Part shown: in pieces, positions 57,466-64,000 of the stretch | Numbering within the stretch: the stretch's first letter is position 1 | How the letters are laid out: each line of letters opens with the position of its first letter | Assembly: GCF_017876395.1 (NCBI RefSeq) | Contig: NZ_JAGINX010000001.1 | Location: 868,001 to 932,000, forward strand | Direction of reading: 5' to 3' | DNA length: 64,000 bases | DNA from: Nesterenkonia lacusekhoensis | Lineage (GTDB): Bacteria; Actinomycetota; Actinomycetes; Actinomycetales; Micrococcaceae | Notes under the pieces: model-generated | Seen by the model: the letters and a program-made list of their open reading frames with translations, nothing else | Told to the model about the DNA's origin: nothing | Database searches by the model: none | Translations under genes and position numbers: made by a program

Positions 57466-57471
57466 ATTCTA
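57466..57471 (-). promoter_or_regulatory. Candidate -10 element TAGAAT for tRNA-Leu
   Basis: TAGAAT on the minus strand lies 44 nt before the mature tRNA 5' end. No good -35 is visible. The region upstream up to the bcp stop holds several GGTCTGAG/CTCAGACC inverted copies that may act as the bcp terminator. Confidence 0.35.
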
Positions 57472-57526
57472 CTGGGTCTCAGGCCTGCGGCATCTCAGGT
57501 CTGAGCTGTCGGAGGTCTGAGGCGTC

Positions 57527-58021
57527 TCAGACGCCCAGCTTGGTGCGCAGGCGCTCCACATGGCCGGTGGCCTTCACGTTGTACTGGGCCAGCTCCACAG
57601 TGCCCTCCTCGTCGATGACCACAGTGGAGCGGATCAGGCCCACGGAGACCTTGCCGTAGTTCTTCTTCTCGCCCCAGGCGCCGTAGGCCTCGGCCACGGC
57701 GTGGTCCTCATCGGAGAGTAGCGGGAAGTTCAGATCCTGCTTATCGGTGAACTTCTCCAGTGCGGAGACCGGGTCCGGGGAGATGCCCAGCACGGTGTAG
57801 CCGGCACCCACCAACGACTGCAGCGAATCGCGGAAGTCGCAGGCCTGGGTGGTGCACCCCGGAGTGGAGGCCTTGGGGTAGAAGTAGGCGATGACCCTCT
57901 GACCGCGCAGCTCCTTCAGTGTGACGGTGGATCCGTCCGCTGCGGTCAGGGAGAAGTCGGGGGCGGTGTCGCCGGGGGAGAGGCGTCCGGCGTCGGCGGG
58001 GGTGTCCTTCTGCTCAGTCAT
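57527..58021 (-). CDS. bcp: Peroxiredoxin Q/BCP (thiol peroxidase)
   Basis: A 164-residue thiol peroxidase that reduces hydroperoxides. FYPKASTPGCTTQACDFRDSL near residue 48 holds the peroxidatic Cys and, five residues later, the resolving Cys in the same helix, the atypical two-Cys BCP arrangement. PDPVSALEKFTDKQDLNFPLLSDED follows. I chose the ATG at 58021, 7 nt after a TAAAGT -10 element. A GTG three codons upstream lies inside that spacer. It is divergent from the next gene. Confidence 0.95.
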   Translation of the reverse strand: MTEQKDTPADAGRLSPGDTAPDFSLTAADGSTVTLKELRGQRVIAYFYPKASTPGCTTQACDFRDSLQSLVGAGYTVLGISPDPVSALEKFTDKQDLNFPLLSDEDHAVAEAYGAWGEKKNYGKVSVGLIRSTVVIDEEGTVELAQYNVKATGHVERLRTKLGV

Positions 58022-58028
58022 GGTCCCC

Positions 58029-58034
58029 ACTTTA
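58029..58034 (-). promoter_or_regulatory. -10 element TAAAGT of a likely leaderless bcp transcript
   Basis: TAAAGT on the minus strand ends 7 nt before the bcp ATG. Its -35 region would overlap the divergent -10 at 58057-58062. Confidence 0.5.
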
Positions 58035-58056
58035 CGCGCCGGTCACGCGCGTTCCG

Positions 58057-58062
58057 TAGACT
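58057..58062 (+). promoter_or_regulatory. -10 element TAGACT of a likely leaderless transcript
   Basis: TAGACT ends 8 nt before the ATG at 58071. The whole bcp gap is 49 bp, so the two opposed promoters are interleaved. Confidence 0.45.
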
Positions 58063-58070
58063 CTGTTCCC

Positions 58071-58604
58071 ATGGCGACCATCACGGAGCGCGACGAGGCC
58101 GCGGAACAGCTCAAACAGGCCCTGCGCGGGACCTTCGACGCCTCGGTGATGAACTTCGGCTCCTACAACATCCTCTATGCGGCCAACCGCTGCGCGGCCG
58201 CCACCGCGGAGATCGACGACGCCGACTCCTCGGCCCAGCAGCGGGCCGCCTCCGCCGCACATCTGTTGGTGGGATACCGGCGTCAGCCGGTGGAACTGGT
58301 GCTCTGCCCGGTGGATCTGCGCGAGGCTCTGCCGCGTGCCGCGGGGGAGGACAGCGCCGAGCCCGTCCCGTCGGTGCCGGTCACGGTGAACCTCACCAAT
58401 CTGGCCGGGCTGGCCACCGATGATGACGGAGTGGAGATCACCTTCTCCACCGGATACCGGGTGGGGCTGCGCATGTGCAGCTCGGTGGTCTTCGAGGAGA
58501 TGCCCCAGGCGCGGATCGAGCAGCGCTGGGACGTGGAGGACTTCTACGAGTTCATCGACTTCTTCATGGACACAGTGGAGGCCCAGACCGGACAGCACCG
58601 CTGA
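58071..58604 (+). CDS. Conserved hypothetical protein divergent from bcp
   Basis: A 177-residue soluble, acidic protein I cannot assign to a family. The first half is helical (EAAEQLKQALRGTFDASVMNFGSYNILYAANRC). A beta-rich part follows (PVTVNLTNLAGLATDDDGVEITFSTGYRVGLRM), and it ends with the aromatic helix WDVEDFYEFIDFFMDTVE. No catalytic motif, signal peptide or membrane segment is visible. The ATG at 58071 lies 8 nt after TAGACT. A longer in-frame opening overlaps bcp and was rejected. Sharing a gap with a peroxiredoxin may hint at oxidative stress, but this is weak. Confidence 0.75.
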   Translation: MATITERDEAAEQLKQALRGTFDASVMNFGSYNILYAANRCAAATAEIDDADSSAQQRAASAAHLLVGYRRQPVELVLCPVDLREALPRAAGEDSAEPVPSVPVTVNLTNLAGLATDDDGVEITFSTGYRVGLRMCSSVVFEEMPQARIEQRWDVEDFYEFIDFFMDTVEAQTGQHR

Positions 58605-58718
58605 GTGCTGCCGGCCCGGGCCTCGTCTGCGCCGTGCTTCTTCCACGTCTGAATCTCATCGCCTCATCGGCGCGATGACCTGTCCGTCGGACTCTGCCAG
58701 TGTTCTGCGTGATACCGC

Positions 58719-59264
58719 TCAGCGCCGGGAGAGATCCTGCCGCAGTCCGCTGAAGTCTTCACGCATCGCAGAGGTGTTCTGAGCGGTCCGGACTGTGCTG
58801 ACCAGGAACTCCAGGAATACGCGGATCCAGATCACGTAGAGGATCACCGGAATCCAGCCCAGCAGCAGTGCTGCGACGCCCAGACCAGGCTCCACGACGA
58901 AGCCCATCACCACGTAGACCAGCCACAGGAGCACCAGGAAGGCGATCGAGAGGATGTAGATGAACTTGATGAACTTGATCGTGACGAAGCTGTTGAAGTT
59001 GAAGTCGAACAGCGCACCGAAGAAGCCCTTGGCCTCAGCCGCGGAGACCTGGCCCTGCTGACTCGGCTGTGGGTAGTGCGGGGGCTGCTGCTGCTGATAG
59101 GGATGCGGCGGCTGTCCCTGCTGGCCAGGCTGGCCGGGCTGGCCCGGATGCGAGTAGGGGTGCTGTCCGCCCTGAGGCTGATGCGGCGGCTGCGGAGGCT
59201 GGCCCTGGGGCTGGCCGTCCTGCGGTTCGTTGGGGTCGCCGGGCTGACCGGGCTGCTGAGTCAT
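58719..59264 (-). CDS. DUF4282 domain membrane protein
   Basis: A 181-residue protein with a disordered N-terminal half of Gln, Pro, Gly and His (residues 1-70), then FFGALFDFNFNSFVTIKFIKFIYILSIAFLVLLWLVYVV, the DUF4282 start with its first membrane helix near residues 95-120, and a second helix (GVAALLLGWIPVILYVIWIRVF) near 130-150. The C-terminus is charged. AGGAG precedes the ATG by 7 nt. It is probably an envelope protein with cytosolic tail. Function unknown. It is convergent with the hypothetical gene across 114 bp. Confidence 0.85.
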   Translation of the reverse strand: MTQQPGQPGDPNEPQDGQPQGQPPQPPHQPQGGQHPYSHPGQPGQPGQQGQPPHPYQQQQPPHYPQPSQQGQVSAAEAKGFFGALFDFNFNSFVTIKFIKFIYILSIAFLVLLWLVYVVMGFVVEPGLGVAALLLGWIPVILYVIWIRVFLEFLVSTVRTAQNTSAMREDFSGLRQDLSRR

Positions 59265-59402
59265 GGCTGCTCCTCGAAGCGATGCTCGTGTGTGGTTCGT
59301 GTCAGGCGAGCTGGCGCGCGTGAACGGCGTGTCTCCGCTCGCACGGTCAGCCTATCCAACGCGGCCGCCGGAGGGTGAGATCAGGATCACCCTGAACTCG
59401 AG

Positions 59403-59432
59403 TTGGCGTCGGGTGAGAACCGGTGCTAAAGT
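59403..59432 (+). promoter_or_regulatory. Candidate tRNA-Lys promoter
   Basis: TTGGCG (59403-59408) and TAAAGT (59427-59432) are 18 bp apart, with a predicted start near 59439 and a leader of about 57 nt. The rest of 59265-59402 shows nothing I can name. Confidence 0.5.
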
Positions 59433-59495
59433 TTTATGTCGTTGCCCGGAGCGATCGGGGCAGCATCGCAGAGATCCTCTGGAGCCCGCAAAGAC

Positions 59496-59568
59496 GGGCC
59501 TCTAGCTCAACTGGCAGAGCACCAGACTCTTAATCTGTAGGTTCCGGGTTCGAGTCCCGGGGGGCCCA
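59496..59568 (+). tRNA. tRNA-Lys (anticodon CTT)
   Basis: A 73-nt cloverleaf with acceptor stem GGGCCTC/GGGGCCC (one G-U pair), D-arm AGCTCAACTGGCAGAGC, anticodon loop CTCTTAA and T-arm GGGTTCGAGTCC. The discriminator is A and CCA is not encoded. Confidence 0.96.
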
Positions 59569-59590
59569 CAGCTCCGAGGGGATCGCACGG

Positions 59591-59619
59591 GAGGCGTCGT
59601 CACCAGGTGGCGGCGCCTC
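59591..59619 (+). terminator. tRNA-Lys terminator hairpin
   Basis: GAGGCGTCGTCACC and GGTGGCGGCGCCTC can form a long stem with two G-U pairs and a tight loop, 22 nt after the tRNA. No U tract follows. Confidence 0.6.
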
Positions 59620-59699
59620 TTCGCGTATCCGAGGTGATCAGCCCGGCTGCGCACCCTGCGGAGCACCGGCGATTCGCCGCCGTCGCGGCGGACACGCTA

Positions 59700-59729
59700 T
59701 TGTAGATCGGTCCGTGCCGATTCTAGGGT
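59700..59729 (+). promoter_or_regulatory. Candidate tRNA-Pro promoter
   Basis: TTGTAG (59700-59705) and TAGGGT (59724-59729) are 18 bp apart. The predicted start lies about 18 nt before the tRNA. Confidence 0.45.
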
Positions 59730-59753
59730 CAGACTCTGGAGTCTTCGGGACTG

Positions 59754-59827
59754 CGGGAAGTAGTTCAGTTTGGTAGAGCGCTCGCTTTGGGAGCGAGAGG
59801 TCGCAGGTTCAAATCCTGTCTTCCCGA
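59754..59827 (+). tRNA. tRNA-Pro (anticodon TGG)
   Basis: A 74-nt cloverleaf with acceptor stem CGGGAAG/CTTCCCG, D-arm AGTTCAGTTTGGTAGAGC, anticodon loop TTTGGGA in a CTCGC/GCGAG stem and T-arm AGGTTCAAATCCT. Discriminator A, CCA not encoded. The tig gene begins 54 nt downstream. Confidence 0.96.
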
Positions 59828-59881
59828 CGGCGGCATGGGCCGCGTCAGACAGATCAGTCGTCATCTATCAGGAGCCCCCAC

Positions 59882-61237
59882 GTGGTCAAGAGCACCGTTG
59901 AAAATCTGAACCCGACTCGAGTCAAGCTGACCATCGAGGTGTCCTCGGAGGAGCTTGAACCGAAGATCAAGGCGGCCTACACCAGCATCGCCCAGCAGGT
60001 TCAGGTCCCCGGCTTCCGCAAGGGCAAGGTGCCGGCTCCGATCATCGATCAGCGCATCGGCCGTGAGTACGTGATCCAGCAGGCCATCAACGACAACCTG
60101 CAGGAGTTCTACCAGGCCGGTCTCGCCGACGCTGAGATCAGCCCGCTGTCCCGCCCGGAGGTCGAGGTCGAGGAGATCCCCGACACCAAGACCAACGAGG
60201 GCGTCCTGAAGTTCTCCGGCGAGCTGGACATCAAGCCTGAGATCGAGCTGCCGGACTACTCCGGCCTGGAGGTCGAGGTCGAAGCCCGCGAGGCCGACGA
60301 CGCCGCTGTCCAGGAGCAGCTCGACGAGCTGCGCGGCCGCTTCGGCACGCTGAAGGACATCGAGCGCCCGGCCGCCAAGGACGACTTCGTGACCATCGAC
60401 CTGGTCGCCACCATCGGTGAGGAAGAGGTGGACAACGCCACCGGCCTGTCCTACCAGGTCGGCGCAGGCACCATGCTCGAGGGGATCGACGAGGCCCTCG
60501 AGGGCCTCTCCGCCGGTGAGGACGCCACCTTCGAGACCACTCTGCAGGGCGGCGAGAACTCCGGTCAGGAGGCCTCCGTGAAGGTCACCCTGACCGCTGT
60601 GAAGGAGCGCGAGCTCCCCGAGGCCGACGACGAGTTCGCCCAGATGGCCTCCGAGTTCGACACCATCGACGAGCTCAAGGAGGACCTGAAGAAGAAGGCG
60701 GAGGACAACGTCGTCGTCGAGCAGGGCGTCGAGGCCCGCGACAAGGTCCTCGAGAAGCTCATGGAGCTCGTCGAGGTCCCCGTCCCCGAGTCCGTGGTCT
60801 CCGAGCAGGTCGAGCAGCACTTCTCCGGCCAGGGCCACAGCACCGGTGACGACCACGACACCGAGGAGCACCGCGCGGAGATCGAGGAGCAGACCCGCGA
60901 CGCCTTCCGCAACGAGATCGTGCTGGACGAGATCGCCGAGAAGGAAGAGATCGGCGTCGACCAGAGCGAGGTCATCGAGTACATCGTCTCCACCGCCGGT
61001 CAGTACGGCATGGAGCCCAACCAGTTCGCCCAGATGCTGGACCAGGCCGGCCAGGTGCCCATGATCATGGGCGAGGTCCGCCGCCGCAAGGCTCTGGCCA
61101 AGGTGCTCGAGCTGGCCACCGTCAAGGACAGCAAGGGTGCAGAGGTCGACCTGACCGACTTTGTGACCCCGCAGGACCAGGAGGAGGAGCCCGAGGAGGA
61201 GGCCCCCGCAGAGGAGGCGTCCTCCGAGGAGAAGTGA
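59882..61237 (+). CDS. tig: Trigger factor
   Basis: A 451-residue ribosome-bound chaperone and peptidyl-prolyl isomerase. The ribosome-binding signature is [19 protein letters not shown] near residue 41. The FKBP-type domain spans about 150-245 ([22 protein letters not shown]), and the helical arms follow to about 430. The tail is a run of Glu with Ala and Pro, longer than in E. coli. The GTG start has AGGAG 9 nt upstream. It precedes the clpP1-clpP2-clpX genes, as in many bacteria. Confidence 0.97.
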   Translation: MVKSTVENLNPTRVKLTIEVSSEELEPKIKAAYTSIAQQVQVPGFRKGKVPAPIIDQRIGREYVIQQAINDNLQEFYQAGLADAEISPLSRPEVEVEEIPDTKTNEGVLKFSGELDIKPEIELPDYSGLEVEVEAREADDAAVQEQLDELRGRFGTLKDIERPAAKDDFVTIDLVATIGEEEVDNATGLSYQVGAGTMLEGIDEALEGLSAGEDATFETTLQGGENSGQEASVKVTLTAVKERELPEADDEFAQMASEFDTIDELKEDLKKKAEDNVVVEQGVEARDKVLEKLMELVEVPVPESVVSEQVEQHFSGQGHSTGDDHDTEEHRAEIEEQTRDAFRNEIVLDEIAEKEEIGVDQSEVIEYIVSTAGQYGMEPNQFAQMLDQAGQVPMIMGEVRRRKALAKVLELATVKDSKGAEVDLTDFVTPQDQEEEPEEEAPAEEASSEEK

Positions 61238-61259
61238 TCTCCGCCTGCGCCAGGCATCC

Positions 61260-61293
61260 GAAGCCCCGCATCCGCCCACGGATGCGGGGCTTC
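61260..61293 (+). terminator. tig terminator
   Basis: A perfect 15-bp inverted repeat (61260-61274 with 61279-61293, loop CCCA) lies 23 nt after the tig stop. Its right arm and flank share 18 identical bases with the atp terminator. Confidence 0.88.
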
Positions 61294-61309
61294 GTGCATC
61301 TGCGCCGCC

Positions 61310-61325
61310 TTCGCCCAACAGCGAA
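61310..61325 (+). promoter_or_regulatory. ClgR-like dyad upstream of clpP1
   Basis: TTCGC (61310-61314) and GCGAA (61321-61325) form an inverted repeat with a 6-bp spacer, about 90 bp before clpP1. ClgR boxes that control clp genes in actinobacteria have CGC and GCG half-sites, usually five bases apart, so this is a near match only. Confidence 0.35.
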
Positions 61326-61364
61326 CAGTCCCGCGCCGGGAGGGACCGCGGGCCGCAGAGCAAG

Positions 61365-61370
61365 TAATGT
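61365..61370 (+). promoter_or_regulatory. Candidate -10 element TAATGT for clpP1
   Basis: TAATGT lies 43 nt before the clpP1 ATG, in an AT-rich patch after the tig terminator. The -35 is not clear. Confidence 0.4.
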
Positions 61371-61413
61371 CGTATCCGAATTCTTCTCGAGACATCCAGT
61401 GGAGGAGCTGTCC

Positions 61414-62037
61414 ATGACTGAGAGCCCCAGCATGCAAACCCCGCCGACGATGCAGACCGTGGACCCGGCATCCCGGGACGACTACATCTACAACCGGCTG
61501 CTCAAAGAGCGGATCATCTGGCTCGGCTCGGAGGTCCGCGACGACAACGCCAACGCCATCTGCTCGCAGATGCTGCTGCTGTCGGCTGAGGACCCCGAGG
61601 CGGATATCTACCTCTACATCAACTCCCCGGGCGGTTCGGTCACCGCCGGCATGGCCATCTACGACACCATGCAGTTCATCCCGAACGACGTGGTGACCGT
61701 GGCCACCGGCCTGGCCGCCTCCATGGGACAGTTCCTGCTGTCCTCGGGCACCCCGGGCAAGCGCTTCGCCACCCCGCATGCACGCGTCCTGATGCACCAG
61801 CCCTCCGGCGGCATCGGCGGCACCGAGTCGGATGTCCGCATCCAGGCCGAGCTGATCCAGCACATGAAGCAGGTCATGGCGGAGCTGACCGCGGAGCAGA
61901 CCGGTCAGTCCATCGAGACCATCCTGAAGGACAACGCCCGCGACATGTGGTTCACCGCTCAGCAGGGCCTCGAATACGGCTTCTTCGACAAGATCGCCCA
62001 GCGCTCCTTCACCGTCTCCGGCGGCGGCGGAGTCTGA
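61414..62037 (+). CDS. clpP1: ATP-dependent Clp protease proteolytic subunit 1
   Basis: A 207-residue serine peptidase of the ClpP1P2 tetradecamer. The catalytic Ser is in GLAASMGQF near residue 111, the His in [11 protein letters not shown] near residue 136, and the Asp in [11 protein letters not shown] near residue 185. [23 protein letters not shown] is the conserved core. I chose the ATG at 61414, with GGAGGAG 6 nt upstream. It is 47 nt before clpP2, in one operon. Confidence 0.96.
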   Translation: MTESPSMQTPPTMQTVDPASRDDYIYNRLLKERIIWLGSEVRDDNANAICSQMLLLSAEDPEADIYLYINSPGGSVTAGMAIYDTMQFIPNDVVTVATGLAASMGQFLLSSGTPGKRFATPHARVLMHQPSGGIGGTESDVRIQAELIQHMKQVMAELTAEQTGQSIETILKDNARDMWFTAQQGLEYGFFDKIAQRSFTVSGGGGV

Positions 62038-62084
62038 GAGAACGAAAGAGTCAGCGGCCAGAACAGGACATCCAAGGAGCTTTC

Positions 62085-62756
62085 ATGAACTTCGATCTCA
62101 ACAAGACTCCGCAGGCAGCCCCCATGCCGGGCGCCCCCGCGGCACCGGGCGTGGACAGCCGCTACATCCTCCCGCAGTTCGAGGAGCGGACCCCCTACGG
62201 TTTCAAGCGCAACGATCCCTACGCCAAGCTCTTCGAGGATCGCATCATCTTCCTGGGCACCCAGGTGGACGACGCCTCCGCCGATGACATCATGGCGCAG
62301 CTGCTGGTGCTGGAGTCCATGGACTCGGAGCGGGACATCACCCTCTACATCAACTCGCCCGGCGGCTCCTTCACTGCGATGACCGCCATCTACGACACCA
62401 TCCAGTTCATCCGTCCGCATGTGCAGACGGTCTGCCTGGGTCAGGCCGCCTCCGCAGCCGCAGTGCTGCTGGCCGCCGGCACCCCGGGCAAGCGGCTGGC
62501 GCTGCCCAACGCCCGCGTGCTGATCCACCAGCCGGCCATGGGCGGCCAGCGCGGAACCGCCACCGACCTGGCCATCCAGGCCGATGAGGTCCGCCGCATC
62601 CGCACCTGGATGGAGGAGGTGCTGGCCCAGCACACCGATAAGACGGCTGAGCAGGTCAGCGAGGATATCGACCGCGATAAGTTCCTCTCCGCCGCCGAGG
62701 CCGAGGCCTACGGCCTGGTGGACGAGGTCCTGGAGTCCCGCAAGCTGCCCGTGTGA
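62085..62756 (+). CDS. clpP2: ATP-dependent Clp protease proteolytic subunit 2
   Basis: A 223-residue partner of ClpP1. A disordered N-terminal segment (residues 1-25) precedes [32 protein letters not shown]. The catalytic Ser is in [11 protein letters not shown] near residue 125, the His in [12 protein letters not shown] near residue 150, and the Asp in [11 protein letters not shown] near residue 200. AAGGAG lies 6 nt before the ATG. In actinobacteria ClpP1 and ClpP2 form one mixed protease with ClpX or ClpC1. Confidence 0.96.
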   Translation: MNFDLNKTPQAAPMPGAPAAPGVDSRYILPQFEERTPYGFKRNDPYAKLFEDRIIFLGTQVDDASADDIMAQLLVLESMDSERDITLYINSPGGSFTAMTAIYDTIQFIRPHVQTVCLGQAASAAAVLLAAGTPGKRLALPNARVLIHQPAMGGQRGTATDLAIQADEVRRIRTWMEEVLAQHTDKTAEQVSEDIDRDKFLSAAEAEAYGLVDEVLESRKLPV

Positions 62757-62787
62757 GCTGCGGAATCCACGGCACAGCCACACTCTG

Positions 62788-62831
62788 AGCACCGGCGGTG
62801 ACCTGCCTGCATGGCGGTCACCGCCGGTGCT
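62788..62831 (+). terminator. clpP1-clpP2 terminator hairpin
   Basis: A perfect 16-bp inverted repeat (62788-62803 with 62816-62831, 12-nt loop) lies 32 nt after the clpP2 stop. It suggests clpX has its own promoter. Confidence 0.8.
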
Positions 62832-62835
62832 GTCT

Positions 62836-62865
62836 CTGTCACGTACCCTAGACGGGTACTACGTT
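62836..62865 (+). promoter_or_regulatory. Candidate clpX promoter with a palindrome in its spacer
   Basis: CTGTCA (62836-62841) and TACGTT (62860-62865) are 18 bp apart. Between them GTACCC (62843-62848) and GGGTAC (62854-62859) form a perfect 6-bp dyad with a 5-bp centre, where a bound protein would block polymerase. The predicted leader is about 22 nt. Confidence 0.4.
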
Positions 62866-62893
62866 TCGTCAGTCGCTGAGGGGATTCACGTCC

Positions 62894-64000
62894 ATGGCAC
62901 GTATCGGGGAGAGCGCAGATCTGCTGAAGTGCTCGTTCTGCGGCAAGAGCCAGAAGCAGGTCCGCTATAAGCTCATCGCCGGACCCGGCGTCTATATCTG
63001 TGACGAATGCATCGAGCTCTGCAACGAGATCATCGAGGAGTACCTCAACGAGGTGCAGGAGCCCGATGACTTCGAGCTCCCCACTCCGGCGGAGATCAAG
63101 AGCTACCTGGACGAATATGTGATCGGCCAGGATCCCGCCAAGCGTTCCCTGGCCGTGGCGGTGCACAACCACTACAAGCGCATCCAGGCCACCGGCTCCG
63201 CCAAGAAGACCGCATCCCTGGAGAAGGGCCCGCTGGACGACGTCGAGATCGGCAAGTCCAACATCCTGATGCTGGGCCCCACCGGCTCCGGCAAGACCTA
63301 TCTGGCCCAGTCCCTGGCGCGGAAGCTGCAGGTTCCGTTCGTCGTCGCCGATGCCACCTCGCTGACCGAGGCCGGCTATGTGGGCGAGGACGTGGAGAAC
63401 ATCCTGCTGAAGCTGATCCAGGCTGCCGACGGCGATGTGAAGAAGGCCGAGCAGGGCATCATCTACATCGACGAGATCGATAAGATCTCGCGCAAATCGG
63501 AGAACCCCTCCATCACCCGCGACGTCTCCGGCGAGGGCGTGCAGCAGGCGCTGCTGAAGATCCTCGAGGGCACCACCGCCTCGGTGGCCCCGCAGGGCGG
63601 GCGCAAGCACCCCCAGCAGGAGTACGTCCAGATCGACACCACCAATGTGCTCTTCATCGTGGCCGGCGCCTTCGCCGGTCTGGAGGAGCTCATCGAGTCC
63701 CGCGCCGGCCGCAAGGGCATCGGCTTCGGCGCTCCGCTGAACACCATCACCAAGGGCGAGGCCAGCTACGCCGACGTCGAGCCGGAGGATCTGCACAAAT
63801 TCGGTCTGATCCCCGAGTTCATCGGTCGCCTGCCTGTGGTCGCCACTGTTGAGGACCTGGACTCCGATGCTCTGGTCAGCATCCTGACCGAGCCGAAGAA
63901 CGCACTGCTGAAGCAGTACCAGAAGATGTTCGCCATCGACGGCGTCGAGCTGGAGTTCTCCGAGGGTGCGCTCCGTGCCGTGGTGGAGCAGGCCGAGGCT
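62894..64000 (+). CDS. clpX: ATP-dependent Clp protease ATP-binding subunit ClpX (3' end missing)
   Basis: The first 369 codons of an AAA+ unfoldase, cut by the window end. The zinc-binding domain has CSFCGKSQ at residues 13-20 and CDECIELC near residue 36. Walker A is [12 protein letters not shown] near residue 127, pore loop 1 is [10 protein letters not shown] near residue 160, Walker B is [10 protein letters not shown] near residue 190, and the second region includes [10 protein letters not shown] and [12 protein letters not shown] (sensor and box VII arginine). GAGGGG lies 9 nt before the ATG. Confidence 0.97.
   Translation, partial: MARIGESADLLKCSFCGKSQKQVRYKLIAGPGVYICDECIELCNEIIEEYLNEVQEPDDFELPTPAEIKSYLDEYVIGQDPAKRSLAVAVHNHYKRIQATGSAKKTASLEKGPLDDVEIGKSNILMLGPTGSGKTYLAQSLARKLQVPFVVADATSLTEAGYVGEDVENILLKLIQAADGDVKKAEQGIIYIDEIDKISRKSENPSITRDVSGEGVQQALLKILEGTTASVAPQGGRKHPQQEYVQIDTTNVLFIVAGAFAGLEELIESRAGRKGIGFGAPLNTITKGEASYADVEPEDLHKFGLIPEFIGRLPVVATVEDLDSDALVSILTEPKNALLKQYQKMFAIDGVELEFSEGALRAVVEQAEA

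Overview
The window is one 64 kb stretch of a GC-rich actinobacterial chromosome. Gene content and order (argS-lysA-hom-thrC-thrB-rho-prfA-prmC-tsaC-wecA, then a complete atp operon, nucS, clpS-DUF2017-murI-MBL-rph-rdgB, tig-clpP1-clpP2-clpX) and the protein sequences point to the Micrococcaceae, perhaps a Nesterenkonia-like genus. The genus is an inference. Nearly everything is core genome. I see no prophage, integrase, transposase, CRISPR array or rRNA.

Layout. 1-3 kb: a partial gene, then a minus-strand operon of an NAD(P)-binding reductase, an FAD monooxygenase and a luciferase-like flavin enzyme, divergent from a glycerol dehydrogenase. 4.4-18.6 kb: a LysE-type exporter, argS, the lysine/threonine genes, rho, release factor 1 and its methylase, tsaC, wecA and an AtpI-like gene. 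18.7-25.7 kb: atpBEFHAGDC, closed by a strong hairpin. 25.8-36 kb: nucS with a small zinc-ribbon protein, an AI-2E-type permease, an acidic membrane protein with a YbbN-like partner, an ABC transporter, and a DUF3039 protein with an SF2 helicase. 36-43.4 kb: nicotinamide salvage (pncA, pncB), clpS, and a tightly packed operon from DUF2017 to an exonuclease-BRCT protein. 43.4-53 kb: a degenerate DraG-like protein, a riboswitch-controlled thiamine/HMP ECF transporter, sbcDC and an MFS-like protein. 53-59 kb: a hydrolase, mqo, a Tat-exported solute-binding protein, tRNA-Leu, a peroxiredoxin, an unknown protein and a DUF4282 protein. 59.5-64 kb: tRNA-Lys, tRNA-Pro, tig, clpP1, clpP2 and the 5' part of clpX.

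The genes form a few functional blocks: aspartate-family amino acid synthesis, oxidative phosphorylation (ATP synthase and malate:quinone oxidoreductase), NAD salvage, DNA upkeep (NucS, SbcCD, a DEDDh exonuclease, RdgB), and protein quality control (ClpS, ClpP1P2, ClpX, trigger factor).

The most interesting signals are in the DNA rather than in new gene families. (1) At least twelve start codons lie 6-8 nt after a TANNNT -10 element, the signature of leaderless mRNAs. In the 24-bp gap between pncB and clpS two opposed -10 elements overlap. (2) A TPP riboswitch precedes a YkoE S-component and a single-chain ATPase-ATPase-EcfT fusion. (3) In-frame tandem repeats of 9, 15 or 18 bp lie in thrB, sbcC, an MFS gene, a lysE-type gene and DUF2017. 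(4) A DraG-fold protein appears to have lost its metal-binding residues. (5) The atpC and tig terminators share a long identical arm. Promoter calls rest on visual motif matching only.
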